Shown piece by piece: positions 1-8,060 of a DNA stretch of 15,592 nucleotides. Positions within the stretch are counted from its first letter, which is position 1; each line of letters starts with the position of its first letter. The position numbers and the translations under genes were made by a program. The DNA is from Desulfohalobiaceae bacterium (GTDB taxonomy: Bacteria; Desulfobacterota; Desulfovibrionia; Desulfovibrionales; Desulfothermaceae): contig JAIPDU010000015.1 of assembly GCA_021737525.1 (NCBI GenBank), positions 1 to 15,592 on the forward strand, read 5' to 3'. A model generated the notes under the pieces. That model made no database searches and had not been told where the DNA came from. It saw nothing but the letters and a program-made list of their open reading frames with translations.

Positions 1-599
1 TTGAGCCCCATCTCCGCGTTTTGTTCCACCAAAAGGATGGTGAGCCCCATCTCCTGCTGCATGGTCTGGATGGTTTGGAACACCTCGCGGGCCAGAACAG
101 GGGCCAGGCCCTGGCTGGGCTCGTCCAGCATGATCAGGCTGGGACGGCTCATCAGGGCGCGGCCGATGGTGACCATTTGTTGCTCACCCCCGCTCAGCAG
201 CCCGGCAAGTTGTCTGCGGCGCTCCTTGAGCCGCGGGAACATGGCGAAGACCCGCTCCAGGGATTCATCCCTGGAAGACTGGGCCCTTTTGCTGTAGGCG
301 CCCAGGGCCAGATTCTCGTAGACATTCATATTGGGAAAGAGGTGCTTGCCCTCTGGCACCAGGGCAAGGCCCAGATCCACCTTGTGGTGGGTGGGGAGAT
401 TGGTCACATCCCGGCCCTCGTATTCCACCTTTCCCCGCCAGGCCCGGATGGAGCCGAAAATGGTGCGCAGCAGGGTGGTCTTGCCCGCGCCGTTGGGCCC
501 CAGCAGGGAGGTGATAGAGCCTCGCGAGGCCTCCAGGCTGAGCTCCCACAGGATCTGCATGGGCCCGTATCCGGATTCCAGTTGCATTACCTTCAGCAT
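1..599 (-). CDS. livF: LivF-type ABC transporter ATPase, 3' end cut by window edge
   Basis: Second ATP-binding subunit of a branched-chain amino acid/carboxylate (HAAT family) importer; it hydrolyses ATP on the cytoplasmic face of the LivHM permease. 199 residues are visible out of a usual ~235, the C-terminus lying beyond base 1. Walker A GPNGAGKTT is at residues 34-42, the ABC signature LSGGEQQM at 135-142, and Walker B LIMLDEP at 155-161. The H-loop region reads VEQN, with Gln in place of His, as is usual for LivF. The start ATG overlaps the livG stop by one base (TGATG), so the two are translationally coupled. The signature is canonical, unlike that of LivG next door. Family assignment is firm; the transported substrate is not known. 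Confidence 0.95.
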   Translation of the reverse strand, partial: MLKVMQLESGYGPMQILWELSLEASRGSITSLLGPNGAGKTTLLRTIFGSIRAWRGKVEYEGRDVTNLPTHHKVDLGLALVPEGKHLFPNMNVYENLALGAYSKRAQSSRDESLERVFAMFPRLKERRRQLAGLLSGGEQQMVTIGRALMSRPSLIMLDEPSQGLAPVLAREVFQTIQTMQQEMGLTILLVEQNAEMGL

Positions 600-1348
600 C
601 AGGACGCTTCCTCCGGGGTATAACCGAGATAGCACTCGATGACCTTGGGATCGTTCAAAGCCTCTTGGGCCGGAGCGTCACAGATCTTCTCCCCCTGGTG
701 CAGCACGATGATCTTTTGGGCCATTCCCACCACCGCACGCATAACGTGCTCCACCATGGCCACGATGGCCACCTCCTCCTCGGCGGCGACTCCTCCCAAA
801 AGTTCCACCAAACGGTCGATCTCCCCGGGGTGCATCCCGGCCATGGCCTCGTCCATGAGCAGGAGCTTGGGCTTCATGGCCAGGGCCCTCGCGATCTCCA
901 TGAGCTTTTTTTCCACCGGAGTCAGGAGCTCGGCCTTCTTGTCCCTGTGCCTGGAAAGTCCCATACGCTCAATGATGCTCTCCGCGACCAGCATGGACTC
1001 ATTCACATTGGTTTCTTTCCCTCGGCTGCCGAACATGGCCCCCACGGCCACGTTTTCCCGCACCGTGGCGGAGGCGAAGGGACGCGGGATCTGAAAAGTC
1101 CTGCCCAGCCCGATGGAGGCGCGCCGATGGGTGGGCAGGCGGCTGATGTCCCGGTCCTCGAAGAGGACCCTGCCCTCGTCTGGGAAATAGACCCCGTTGA
1201 TGACGTTGAACAGGGTGGTCTTGCCGCTGCCGTTAGGGCCGACAATGCCCACGAACTCGCCGTATTGGATTTCCATGTTCACCTGGTTCAGGGCGACAAT
1301 GCCCCCAAACCGCTTGGACACGTTCTCCAGCCTGAGTAGCGCCGCCAT
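599..1348 (-). CDS. livG: LivG-type ABC transporter ATPase with degenerate signature motif
   Basis: First ATP-binding subunit of the HAAT importer, 249 aa, normal for LivG. Walker A GPNGSGKTT is at residues 37-45, the Q-loop region GRTFQ at 82-86, Walker B LLLMDEA at 162-168 with the catalytic Glu167, and the H-loop VEH at 199-201. The C-terminal end (residues ~225-245, ALNDPKVIECYLG) is typical LivG. The ABC signature is odd: where LSGGQ or its LivG variants is expected, residues 142-149 read LTPVEKKL, and Walker B ends in Ala rather than Pro. The start is supported by GGAGG five bases upstream. The gene lies 15 bp after livM and overlaps livF by one base. Family call is firm. Confidence 0.95.
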   Translation of the reverse strand: MAALLRLENVSKRFGGIVALNQVNMEIQYGEFVGIVGPNGSGKTTLFNVINGVYFPDEGRVLFEDRDISRLPTHRRASIGLGRTFQIPRPFASATVRENVAVGAMFGSRGKETNVNESMLVAESIIERMGLSRHRDKKAELLTPVEKKLMEIARALAMKPKLLLMDEAMAGMHPGEIDRLVELLGGVAAEEEVAIVAMVEHVMRAVVGMAQKIIVLHQGEKICDAPAQEALNDPKVIECYLGYTPEEAS

Positions 1349-1363
1349 GAAAGCCTCCGCAAC

Positions 1364-2362
1364 CTAGAGAATGAATCGGCCCAGGGCCGTGTGGCCGAAT
1401 TTGTTCCGGATGCCCCCCACCACTCCGTCGGGGAAGGCCACGATGATGATGATAATGAGCGGGGCGAAAATAAGAAGCTGAAATCCGGGTAGAACAATGG
1501 ACAGCACATACTTGCCGATCCCGTAAATGAGTCCTCCCGCCACAGGGCCGAGGAGAGTGCCGGCACCGCCGAGCATGACGATGATGATCGCCTCGATGGT
1601 GTAGTGGATCTCGAAGACCTCGGGGGGGAAGACGTAGGGGGTCTTCAGGGCCCAGGCAGTGGCCCCCAGAAGTCCGGCGAAACAGGCGCTGGTCATGAAG
1701 GCGAGGATTTTGAACATGGTCACATTGATCCCCATGACCTTGGCCGCGTCCTCGTCCTCGCGCAGGGCGGTCAGGGCGTAACCGATCTTGCTGCGCATGT
1801 AGACGATGGTGGTTATCGCCGCCAATACGGCGATGATCAAAACCAGGACGTCGGCCCAGAAGGTGGCCAGGGCGCTGGAAGCATCCTTGCCCAGGATGTC
1901 GTTGAGCTGCCTGGTGAAGATGATACCTCCCGACCCGCCCCAGAGGTTGGTGCCCTCGATGAGGAAGCGCAGCCCCTCGTTAACCCCGATGGTGGCGATG
2001 GCGAAGTAGGCCCCGCGGAGGCGGAGGGCGACCGCGCCCACGGCAAGGGAGAGAAGACCGGAGAAGGCCAGGGCCATGATGTAGCCCGCGATAATAGTGA
2101 GTCCCCCCAGGCCGGTGCCCGCCAGGGAGGTGATTGTCACCGCCATGCCGTAGGTGCCCATTCCCACGAAGGCGACGTACCCGAAGTCCACGTACCCGGT
2201 CATGCCCAGGAAGATGTTGAAGGCCTGCCCCAGGGCGCAGTAAAAGAGGAGTGTGGCCATGAGCTGCCACATGCCGGACATGTTGAGCCCCAGGAGAAAC
2301 AGGACAGCGTAGACCACAAGGACCGGGAAAATAGCGGCGTACTTGTCCAGTGTGCGCATCAT
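1364..2362 (-). CDS. livM: LivM-type ABC transporter permease
   Basis: Inner-membrane permease of the HAAT importer, 332 aa, highly hydrophobic with roughly nine or ten predicted membrane segments. LivM hallmarks are seen in order: a GYVDFGYVAFVGMGTY loop (residues 57-71, matching the family's G-x-FS-G-AF-GIGAY block), LRLRGAYFAIATIG (113-126), the cytoplasmic ATPase-coupling loop GYALTALREDEDAAKVMGIN (194-213), and the late VMLGGAGTLLGP turn (262-273). The start ATG directly follows the livH TAA with no gap. A second ATG follows at once, and a GAGG ribosome site nine bases upstream lies inside the livH end. It forms the channel together with LivH. Confidence 0.95.
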   Translation of the reverse strand: MMRTLDKYAAIFPVLVVYAVLFLLGLNMSGMWQLMATLLFYCALGQAFNIFLGMTGYVDFGYVAFVGMGTYGMAVTITSLAGTGLGGLTIIAGYIMALAFSGLLSLAVGAVALRLRGAYFAIATIGVNEGLRFLIEGTNLWGGSGGIIFTRQLNDILGKDASSALATFWADVLVLIIAVLAAITTIVYMRSKIGYALTALREDEDAAKVMGINVTMFKILAFMTSACFAGLLGATAWALKTPYVFPPEVFEIHYTIEAIIIVMLGGAGTLLGPVAGGLIYGIGKYVLSIVLPGFQLLIFAPLIIIIIVAFPDGVVGGIRNKFGHTALGRFIL

Positions 2363-3250
2363 TTATTTTGCCCTCAGGAGTCCGGTTGGTCTGATAAGGA
2401 GAATGATCAAGAGCATGGCGAAGGACAGGAAGCGGGTCATGCCGAAGGGCTCCACACCGGGAATGGCTGCCAGGAAGGTGTAGGAGCCGTTTTCGATGAT
2501 CCCGAAGATAAGTCCCCCGAAAAAGGCGCCGTAGGGCGAGGCCAGGCCGCCCAGCACGGCGATGACGAAGGCCTTGAGGGTGTATTCCGCTCCCATGTAG
2601 GGGTTGATCCCCACGGGCAGGAACATGGCCAGCATGACTCCGCTGGCCACGGTAAGGCCGATGCCCAGGGCGAAGCTCATGGCGTAGACTCCGCCGACAT
2701 TGACTCCGCAAACCCTGGCTCCCTCGTCGTCTTCCACAACCGCCCGCATGGCGGTGCCGGCCCGGGTTTTGCGGAACCAGGCATAGAGGATGAGGGCCAC
2801 GGCGATGCTTCCCAGGGCGGCGTAGAGCTTGGCCATGGGCAAGGAGGTAAATCCCAGGCTCAAGGAGCCCACCTTCCATCTGAATCCCCGGTATTCGGAG
2901 CCGTAGATGAGCTTGACCACTTCCTGCAGGATCACGCCCATATAGAAGGTGGCCAGGAGGGTGGAGAGCTCCGGGGCCTTGAGCAGGCGCCGGATTGCGG
3001 AATAGTAGAAGACGTACCCGATCCCCAGGCCGAGGAGGAAGGCCGCCGGAATGGCCACAAAGGGGCTCATTCCCAGGGAGTTGAAAAAGAACAGGGTAAC
3101 GAAGCAGCCCACCATGATGAAGGCCCCGTGGCCCACGTTGACCACCTTGAGCACCCCGAAGATAAGGCTCAGGCCCATGGTGGCCACACCGTAGACGCAA
3201 CCCAGTACGATTCCCTGGGCCAGATTGCTCAGCAACTGTTCACCGAACAT
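2363..3250 (-). CDS. livH: LivH-type ABC transporter permease
   Basis: Inner-membrane permease of the HAAT importer, 295 aa, about eight hydrophobic segments. Family blocks: GLSLIFGVLKVVNVGHGAF (26-44), the coupling loop RAGTAMRAVVEDDEGARVCG (163-182), AFVIAVLGGLASPYGAFFGG (227-246), and the short C-terminal IRPTGLLRAK (286-295), which is characteristic of LivH. The start has AAGGA about nine bases upstream. The gene follows livJ after 107 bp containing a strong terminator hairpin, so its expression probably depends on read-through or on a separate weak promoter. It is translationally adjacent to livM. Confidence 0.95.
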   Translation of the reverse strand: MFGEQLLSNLAQGIVLGCVYGVATMGLSLIFGVLKVVNVGHGAFIMVGCFVTLFFFNSLGMSPFVAIPAAFLLGLGIGYVFYYSAIRRLLKAPELSTLLATFYMGVILQEVVKLIYGSEYRGFRWKVGSLSLGFTSLPMAKLYAALGSIAVALILYAWFRKTRAGTAMRAVVEDDEGARVCGVNVGGVYAMSFALGIGLTVASGVMLAMFLPVGINPYMGAEYTLKAFVIAVLGGLASPYGAFFGGLIFGIIENGSYTFLAAIPGVEPFGMTRFLSFAMLLIILLIRPTGLLRAK

Positions 3251-3305
3251 AGGAACCCGTCCTTGCGCTGTGCTCTAGGAGCTTGGAATGGCAAAGCCAT
3301 GGGGC

Positions 3306-3345
3306 AAGGGAAAAACAGCCCCCCGGAAGGTCTCCTTCCGGGGGG
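3306..3345 (-). terminator. Rho-independent terminator between livJ and livH
   Basis: A perfect 12-bp stem (CCCCCCGGAAGG at 3319-3330 and its complement at 3334-3345) with a three-base loop. On the minus strand it is followed by CTGTTTTTCCC. It lies directly after the livJ stop codon and has no T-run on the plus strand, so it acts on minus-strand transcripts. Placed inside the operon, it probably works as a partial terminator that keeps binding-protein mRNA above permease/ATPase mRNA. Confidence 0.85.
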
Positions 3346-3357
3346 CGCGTGGGGATT

Positions 3358-4644
3358 TTATTCAGGAACTGCCACCGCGCCCTGATCCTTCTCCTGGAAG
3401 GTGGGCATGGGGTAGACGGGCTTGCTGGTTTGAGCGGATTCGGGCCAGACAAGGGCTCTCTTGCTGTCCTGCCACTGGATGTTGACCATGGTGTGGCCCA
3501 CTTGCATCCCGTTTTCGTTCACGTCCCAGCCGCCGTAGAAGGACATGAACTCCAGATCGCCCAAGGCCTTTCGGACCTTGTCCGAGTCCGTGGAGCCGGC
3601 CTTCTCCACGCCCAGGGCATAGGCCAGGACCTGGGCGCCGGCCTCGGCTGCGTGGTAGTCCGGCTTCATGTTCTTGTCCGTGTTTTCCTTGAAGAGACTG
3701 ATGAACTCCTCCTGGCTGGGACCGATCCAGGGCAGGCCCTTTTCCTTGGCGGACTCCTCGGAGAAGGTCACCCCCATTTCCCAGTGGGAGGGGCCCATGA
3801 CGCCCTCGGCATTGGTGCCCAGGGCCTCGTAGAAGGCGGGCAGGGTGGCGGAGGCGATGAGGGAGAGAGCCTTCACATTGAAGTCCATATCCGCCATCTG
3901 GCTGCAGAAGAGCTGGCCGTCCTCGTAGTGCCCACCGCCGAGGACGAAATCCGGATCAGCGGCCTTCATGGCGTTCAACAGGGGAGTGAGGTCGTTGACC
4001 CCCGAAGGGTAGGTGCGCTTGAAGACAACGTTGAAGCCGAGCTCCTCGGCATAGTTCTCTGCGCCCTCCATGACCATGCGGGCGAACTCGGAGTCCTCGT
4101 AGGCCAGGGCCACGCGCTTGTCCTCAGGGGCGATCTGCTTGATCATGTCCAGAGTGCCCTTGTGATAACTGGTGGCCGGGCCAATGGTCTGCACTACGTA
4201 GTCGAAACCCTGTTCAAAGATCTTGTTGTTAGCTCCACCGTGGTCCATGTAGAGCATGTTGTGGCTTTCGGTGATCGGCGCCCCGCGGAGGGTCAGGCCG
4301 GAGCTGTAGGCGGAGAAGACCACATCCACCTTGTCCACGGTGATCAGGCGACCGATGAGGCTGGTCACGGACTCTTTCTTCGATTCGGAGTCGTAAACCT
4401 TGTATTCCAGCTTGTGCTTTTCCCCGTCGATGCTGATCCCGCCGTACTCCTGATTCACCCACTGCACGCAGGCCTTGATCCCGCCGACGGCCTGTTCGCC
4501 GGCCTTGGCGTATTTGCCGGAGAGACAGGCGGGATGACCGATGACAATACTGGACTGAGCCAAGCCCGTGCCGGGCGCGAAGAGCAAAAGGCACAGTCCG
4601 GCCAATAACGCGGCAAGGCATCTTTCTGCTACATGTTTCATCAT
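3358..4644 (-). CDS. livJ: Periplasmic substrate-binding protein of HAAT ABC transporter (LivJ/LivK family)
   Basis: Periplasmic ligand-binding subunit that feeds the LivHMGF importer (Peripla_BP_6, type 1 fold). 428 aa from the chosen start, with an N-terminal Sec signal peptide: basic MMKHVAERC, a hydrophobic core to about residue 24, and probable cleavage after TGLA. The mature start IVIGHPACLSGKYAKAGEQ is the family's opening block (normally G-P-x-TG-x-A-x-G), and GGIKACVQWVNQ follows. In-frame codons up to 4674 give a longer form, but AAGGGAGGGGAG lies directly before the ATGATG pair at 4644/4641, so the true start is one of these two. The second has the better spacing of seven bases. 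Ligand unknown; the neighbouring acyl-CoA ligase makes a carboxylic acid plausible. First gene of its operon. Confidence 0.92.
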   Translation of the reverse strand: MMKHVAERCLAALLAGLCLLLFAPGTGLAQSSIVIGHPACLSGKYAKAGEQAVGGIKACVQWVNQEYGGISIDGEKHKLEYKVYDSESKKESVTSLIGRLITVDKVDVVFSAYSSGLTLRGAPITESHNMLYMDHGGANNKIFEQGFDYVVQTIGPATSYHKGTLDMIKQIAPEDKRVALAYEDSEFARMVMEGAENYAEELGFNVVFKRTYPSGVNDLTPLLNAMKAADPDFVLGGGHYEDGQLFCSQMADMDFNVKALSLIASATLPAFYEALGTNAEGVMGPSHWEMGVTFSEESAKEKGLPWIGPSQEEFISLFKENTDKNMKPDYHAAEAGAQVLAYALGVEKAGSTDSDKVRKALGDLEFMSFYGGWDVNENGMQVGHTMVNIQWQDSKRALVWPESAQTSKPVYPMPTFQEKDQGAVAVPE

Positions 4645-4672
4645 CTCCCCTCCCTTGAATAGAAAGACAAAC

Positions 4673-4713
4673 ATTATATTTGATTTTTACGCATAAGTTG
4701 TTCTTCCTGTCAA
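4673..4713 (-). promoter_or_regulatory. Candidate promoter region for the liv operon
   Basis: In the 285-bp gap upstream of livJ the minus strand has a consensus -35 box TTGACA (4713-4708). A weak -10 TAAAAA (4689-4684) follows at 18-bp spacing. A perfect TATAAT (4678-4673) is also present, but 29 bp from that -35 box, so it would need another upstream element. The region is A+T-rich against a GC-rich background. Which -10 is used cannot be decided by eye. The remainder of the gap up to 4929 holds a small inverted repeat CCTTCG/CGAAGG (4833-4847) and no recognisable terminator for the MFS gene. Confidence 0.4.
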
Positions 4714-4929
4714 GCAAAGGGAAAAACAGCAGGCTGATTCGGCTCGCTTCATTCAAGGAACAGATAAGAAGCTCAGCCCCTTGGTCTCTTTGCGGAGGGA
4801 AAGACGAAACAGCGCATTCCAAGTCCTGAATTCCTTCGGATCGAAGGTCGGGTGGGAACCCAAGGCAGGATAAGGGCCCCGTGGAGACAGGTTCTCTCCT
4901 CTTTTCGCTCCATGTGTCATCGTTCTCTT

Positions 4930-6126
4930 TCACTGAGGGTTTGTCTCGGAGCATTGCCGGAGGTCCAGGCGGCGCACGGCCAAAACAGCGGCCAGGACCA
5001 GGAAGCCGTGCAGTGTGAAGCCCAGGGGAAAGATGCCCATGTCCGCGAACCACCCCAGCAGCGCCGGCAGGAGTCCTGTGCCCAGGGCCATGGCCAGGGG
5101 GATGATCAGGGAGATGGCCAAGTTGCGCACCTGTGGGGAGAAGCAGGTGGAGATCGCGGTGAATCCGGCAGGGAAACAGGCCACAACCAAAAAGGGCTGA
5201 AAGAAGACCGCGGCCTGGAGAGCGCTGCCCTGCAAGAGCCCGATGAAGACGGTCAGCGTGCCCGCGCCGAGCAGGGCGGCGGTGATGGTTCGCCTGACAC
5301 CGATGCGGTCCACGACGGCCCCAGAAGCCAGGACCACGCCCAGACAGGGGATCCGGGAGAAGGAGATGAGCTGGTTGGCCCAGGCTTGGCTCAGGCCGTG
5401 CTCGCTGACCAGGTACAGGGGGAGCATGCTGTAGCTGCCGAAGGCGACGCTCGCGGCGGAGGCAAAGAGCAGCACCAGGATCCAGAAGCGGGGTTCTATG
5501 AATAGACTGCGGGCCACCCTGGGATGCGGGGCCTCTCCTGGAAAGTTTCCTCCACGGCCGGCCAAGCTGAAGAAAAGGCCCATGAACAGGGCACCGAGGC
5601 CGAGGCAGGCGTAGACCGCCCTCCAGGTGAAGGCACCCCCGGCGAAGGAGGCGATGAGCGGGGCCAGAAAGAAGCTGGAATTGGGGGCCATCTCGTGCAC
5701 TCCCAGCCCCTTGCCCCAGTGCTTCCCGGGAACCACCGAGGTCAGGGTGGAAATCCCGGAGGGGACGTAGAGGCCGCAGAACACTCCGGCCAGGCCGAGC
5801 AGCAGCTTGAGCAGGAAGAAATGGCCTACCTGGCTCAGCCCGAGCATGACCGCGGCGGTCCCGAAGACGGATACGAGCAGGGTCCTGCGATGGGTGAGGG
5901 CCTTGGCCAGGAACCCTGATCCGAAGAGCCCCAGGCCGTACCCCACCGCGAGGTAGAGAAAGATGACCCCGGCCTGGGCATGACTCACCCCGAATTCTGC
6001 CTCGATGGATGCGAGAAAGGGGGCCGGGATGAGGCGGGGCAGGAAGACGAAAAGGAATACTCCGGCCAAAAGGGCGGATTGAGCCAGTGCCGGGCTGCGC
6101 AGGAATGTGTCGCTCTGACGGGCCAT
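4930..6126 (-). CDS. Major facilitator superfamily (MFS) transporter
   Basis: Inner-membrane secondary transporter, 398 aa from the chosen start, about twelve hydrophobic segments in two halves split by a charged loop (around residues 195-215, GRGGNFPGEAPHPRVARS). The MFS signature between helices 2 and 3 is seen in relaxed form (FGSGFLAKALTHRRTLLVS), with its counterpart VDRIGVRRTITAA in the second half. Substrate is not readable; position beside an acyl-CoA ligase suggests an organic acid or a related efflux role (inference). Start: ATG 6126 has AGGA seven bases upstream and begins just before helix 1. An in-frame GTG at 6198 has a stronger AGGAGG nine bases upstream and would add 24 hydrophilic residues, so the N-terminus is uncertain. 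Divergent from the ligase gene across 252 bp. Confidence 0.88.
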   Translation of the reverse strand: MARQSDTFLRSPALAQSALLAGVFLFVFLPRLIPAPFLASIEAEFGVSHAQAGVIFLYLAVGYGLGLFGSGFLAKALTHRRTLLVSVFGTAAVMLGLSQVGHFFLLKLLLGLAGVFCGLYVPSGISTLTSVVPGKHWGKGLGVHEMAPNSSFFLAPLIASFAGGAFTWRAVYACLGLGALFMGLFFSLAGRGGNFPGEAPHPRVARSLFIEPRFWILVLLFASAASVAFGSYSMLPLYLVSEHGLSQAWANQLISFSRIPCLGVVLASGAVVDRIGVRRTITAALLGAGTLTVFIGLLQGSALQAAVFFQPFLVVACFPAGFTAISTCFSPQVRNLAISLIIPLAMALGTGLLPALLGWFADMGIFPLGFTLHGFLVLAAVLAVRRLDLRQCSETNPQ

Positions 6127-6378
6127 GCTGTCGTCCTGGGGTTTGCCGGGCCGCTTGGAAGCATTGTGATGGCGATTGGACGCATTCCTGGATAGCACGG
6201 TTGCGCGCCTCCTGCCAAACAGCGCTGTGGCGGGACCTTGACAGATCCCCTGTGACAGGCCATTTTCAAAAGGCATGCTGTCATGGATCTCTTCCGTTTC
6301 GCAGCTCTCTTAACGTTGTTTAGGGCAAGGAATTCCGTAACCGCTCTCCAATGAAGATCAAGAAGGAGTGATCCCCCT

Positions 6379-7953
6379 ATGCGCCAAGTGAACTACGAGC
6401 CGCTGAGTCCGCTGCACTTTCTGGAGCGGAGCGCGTACACCTTTCCGGAAAAGACAGCGGTCATCTATAAGGACGAGCAAACCACCTACGCCGGGCTCAA
6501 GGACAGGGTCTTCAAACTGGCCACCGCCCTCGGGCGGCAGGGCGTGGGGAAAGGGGACAAGGTGGCCTTTCTCTGTCCCAACACCCCGCCCATGCTGGAG
6601 GCCCACTACGGAGTTCCGCTTTTGTCCGCCGTGCTGGTGCCCATAAATATCCGCCTCTCATCCCAGGAAATTGCCTATATCCTCCAGGATTCGGGGAGCA
6701 AGTTCCTCTTCGTGGACACGGAGTTCAGCGGCTCAGTGGAGCCCATTCTGGAGGAGGTGGGCGATATCGGGCTGGTCAACATCTGCGACGTGGAGGGCAA
6801 GGCCTTCGACGCCCCGGACTACGAGGAGTTCATAAACCTTGAGCCGGAGCATTTCTTCCTCGGAGTGGAGGACGAGCTCCTGCCCATCACCCTGAACTAC
6901 ACCAGCGGGACCACGGGCCGGCCCAAGGGCGTGCTCTATTCCCACCGCGGGGCCTACTTGAACGCCCTGGGCGAGATCCTGGAGTACAAGATCCATTCCC
7001 GGTCCAAGTATCTCTGGACCCTGCCCATGTTCCACTGCAACGGCTGGTGCCACACCTGGGGCGTGAGCGCGCCGGGAGCCACCCACATCTGCCTGCGCAA
7101 AGTGGTCCCGGAGGAGATCTTTGCCGAGATCTCCCGCAACAGGGCCACGCACCTTTGCGGCGCCCCGGTGGTTCTGGGCGCCATGGCGGACTACGCCAGC
7201 AGGAACACAGTGGACGTGCCGGAGGGATTCGTGATCAACACCGCCGGAGCGCCGCCCTCTCCGGCAATTATCCGTCAGCTGGAGGAGCTCGGCTGCAATG
7301 TCACCCAGTGCTACGGCCTGACCGAGGTCTACGGCCCGCACAGCCTCTGCGAGTGGAAACAGGAGTGGGACGGCCTGTCCACTGAGGAGCGGGCCCGGAT
7401 CAAGGCACGGCAGGGCGTGCCCTACATCACCACCACCTTCATGGATGTTATCGATCCCACCACCATGCAGCCCGTTCCCCACGACGGGGAGACCATGGGC
7501 GAGATCGTGATGTGGGGCAACAACGTCATGCTGGGCTACCACAACAAGCCCGGGGAAACGGATGAGGCCTTCCGGGGCGGGGTCTACCACAGCGGTGACC
7601 TGGCGGTGACCCATCCGGACGGATACGTGGAGATCAAGGACCGGCTCAAGGACGTGATCATCAGCGGCGGGGAGAATATCTCCAGCGTGGAGGTGGAGAA
7701 TACCATCCATGAGCACCCGGACGTGCTGGAAGTGGCTGTGGTGGGGGTCCCCCACGAGAAGTGGCAGGAGGTGCCCAAGGCCTTTGTTACCCTGAAGAAG
7801 GGAGCCCAGCTGGACGAAGAGTCGCTGAAGGAATTCTGCCGGGAGCGTATCGCCAAGTTCAAGGTGCCCAAGTATTTCGAGTTCCTGGATCTGCCCAAGA
7901 CGGCAACGGGCAAGATCCAGAAGCACAGGCTGCGGGAGCGGGCCCGGCAGTAG
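6379..7953 (+). CDS. AMP-forming acyl-CoA synthetase (short/medium-chain acid:CoA ligase)
   Basis: Activates a carboxylic acid to its CoA thioester via an acyl-adenylate (ANL superfamily). 524 aa, full length. Motifs in order: P-loop TSGTTGRPKG (175-184), LPMFHCNGWC (215-224) shared by the plant acyl-activating/methylmercaptopropionate-CoA ligase-like subfamily, YGLTE (312-316), GVYHSGD (401-407), the hinge motif DRLKDVIISGGENIS (421-435), and the catalytic lysine K512 in TATGKIQK. The opening NYEPLSPLHFLERSA is also typical of that subfamily. Ribosome site AAGGAG lies ten bases before the ATG. The gene ends in a strong terminator and stands alone on the plus strand, convergent with a TetR gene. 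Acid chain type is undetermined: butyrate-like, branched or thioether acids are all possible. Confidence 0.93.
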   Translation: MRQVNYEPLSPLHFLERSAYTFPEKTAVIYKDEQTTYAGLKDRVFKLATALGRQGVGKGDKVAFLCPNTPPMLEAHYGVPLLSAVLVPINIRLSSQEIAYILQDSGSKFLFVDTEFSGSVEPILEEVGDIGLVNICDVEGKAFDAPDYEEFINLEPEHFFLGVEDELLPITLNYTSGTTGRPKGVLYSHRGAYLNALGEILEYKIHSRSKYLWTLPMFHCNGWCHTWGVSAPGATHICLRKVVPEEIFAEISRNRATHLCGAPVVLGAMADYASRNTVDVPEGFVINTAGAPPSPAIIRQLEELGCNVTQCYGLTEVYGPHSLCEWKQEWDGLSTEERARIKARQGVPYITTTFMDVIDPTTMQPVPHDGETMGEIVMWGNNVMLGYHNKPGETDEAFRGGVYHSGDLAVTHPDGYVEIKDRLKDVIISGGENISSVEVENTIHEHPDVLEVAVVGVPHEKWQEVPKAFVTLKKGAQLDEESLKEFCRERIAKFKVPKYFEFLDLPKTATGKIQKHRLRERARQ

Positions 7954-7977
7954 GGTCGCTCCCCTCGCAGGTCACAG

Positions 7978-8018
7978 GGCCGGCGCCGCTATCCGGATCC
8001 AAGCGGCGCCGGCCTTTT
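7978..8018 (+). terminator. Rho-independent terminator of the acyl-CoA ligase gene
   Basis: A perfect 12-bp GC stem (GGCCGGCGCCGC at 7978-7989 and its complement at 8003-8014, extendable by one T-A pair), with an 11-base loop that is itself partly self-complementary, followed by TTTTACTTT. It lies 25 bp after the ligase stop. The minus strand lacks a T-run, so it serves mainly the plus-strand gene. Confidence 0.85.
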
Positions 8019-8060
8019 ACTTTGCTCCCTTGCTTTGATTGCGCGGCGCGATGCCGCGCA

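Noticed and set aside
1604..3385. 593-codon plus-strand open frame opposite livM and livH
   Set aside because: The composition (Gly, His, Gln, Asp rich) is that of a reversed hydrophobic permease gene; the minus-strand genes explain the region.
3283..4608. 441-codon plus-strand open frame opposite livJ
   Set aside because: It is antisense to a clear binding-protein gene with signal peptide and ribosome site, and no family is recognisable in it.
3306..4730. Exact 14-base repeat AAGGGAAAAACAGC at 3306-3319 and 4717-4730, flanking livJ
   Set aside because: One copy is the tail of the livJ terminator. A 14-base match somewhere in a window this long is fairly likely by chance, and no other repeat-element feature is present.
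6249..6259. Small palindrome CCTGTGACAGG in the MFS-ligase intergenic region
   Set aside because: Only five-base arms and no second copy; it does not match the form of the sites before tetR, so no regulator can be tied to it.
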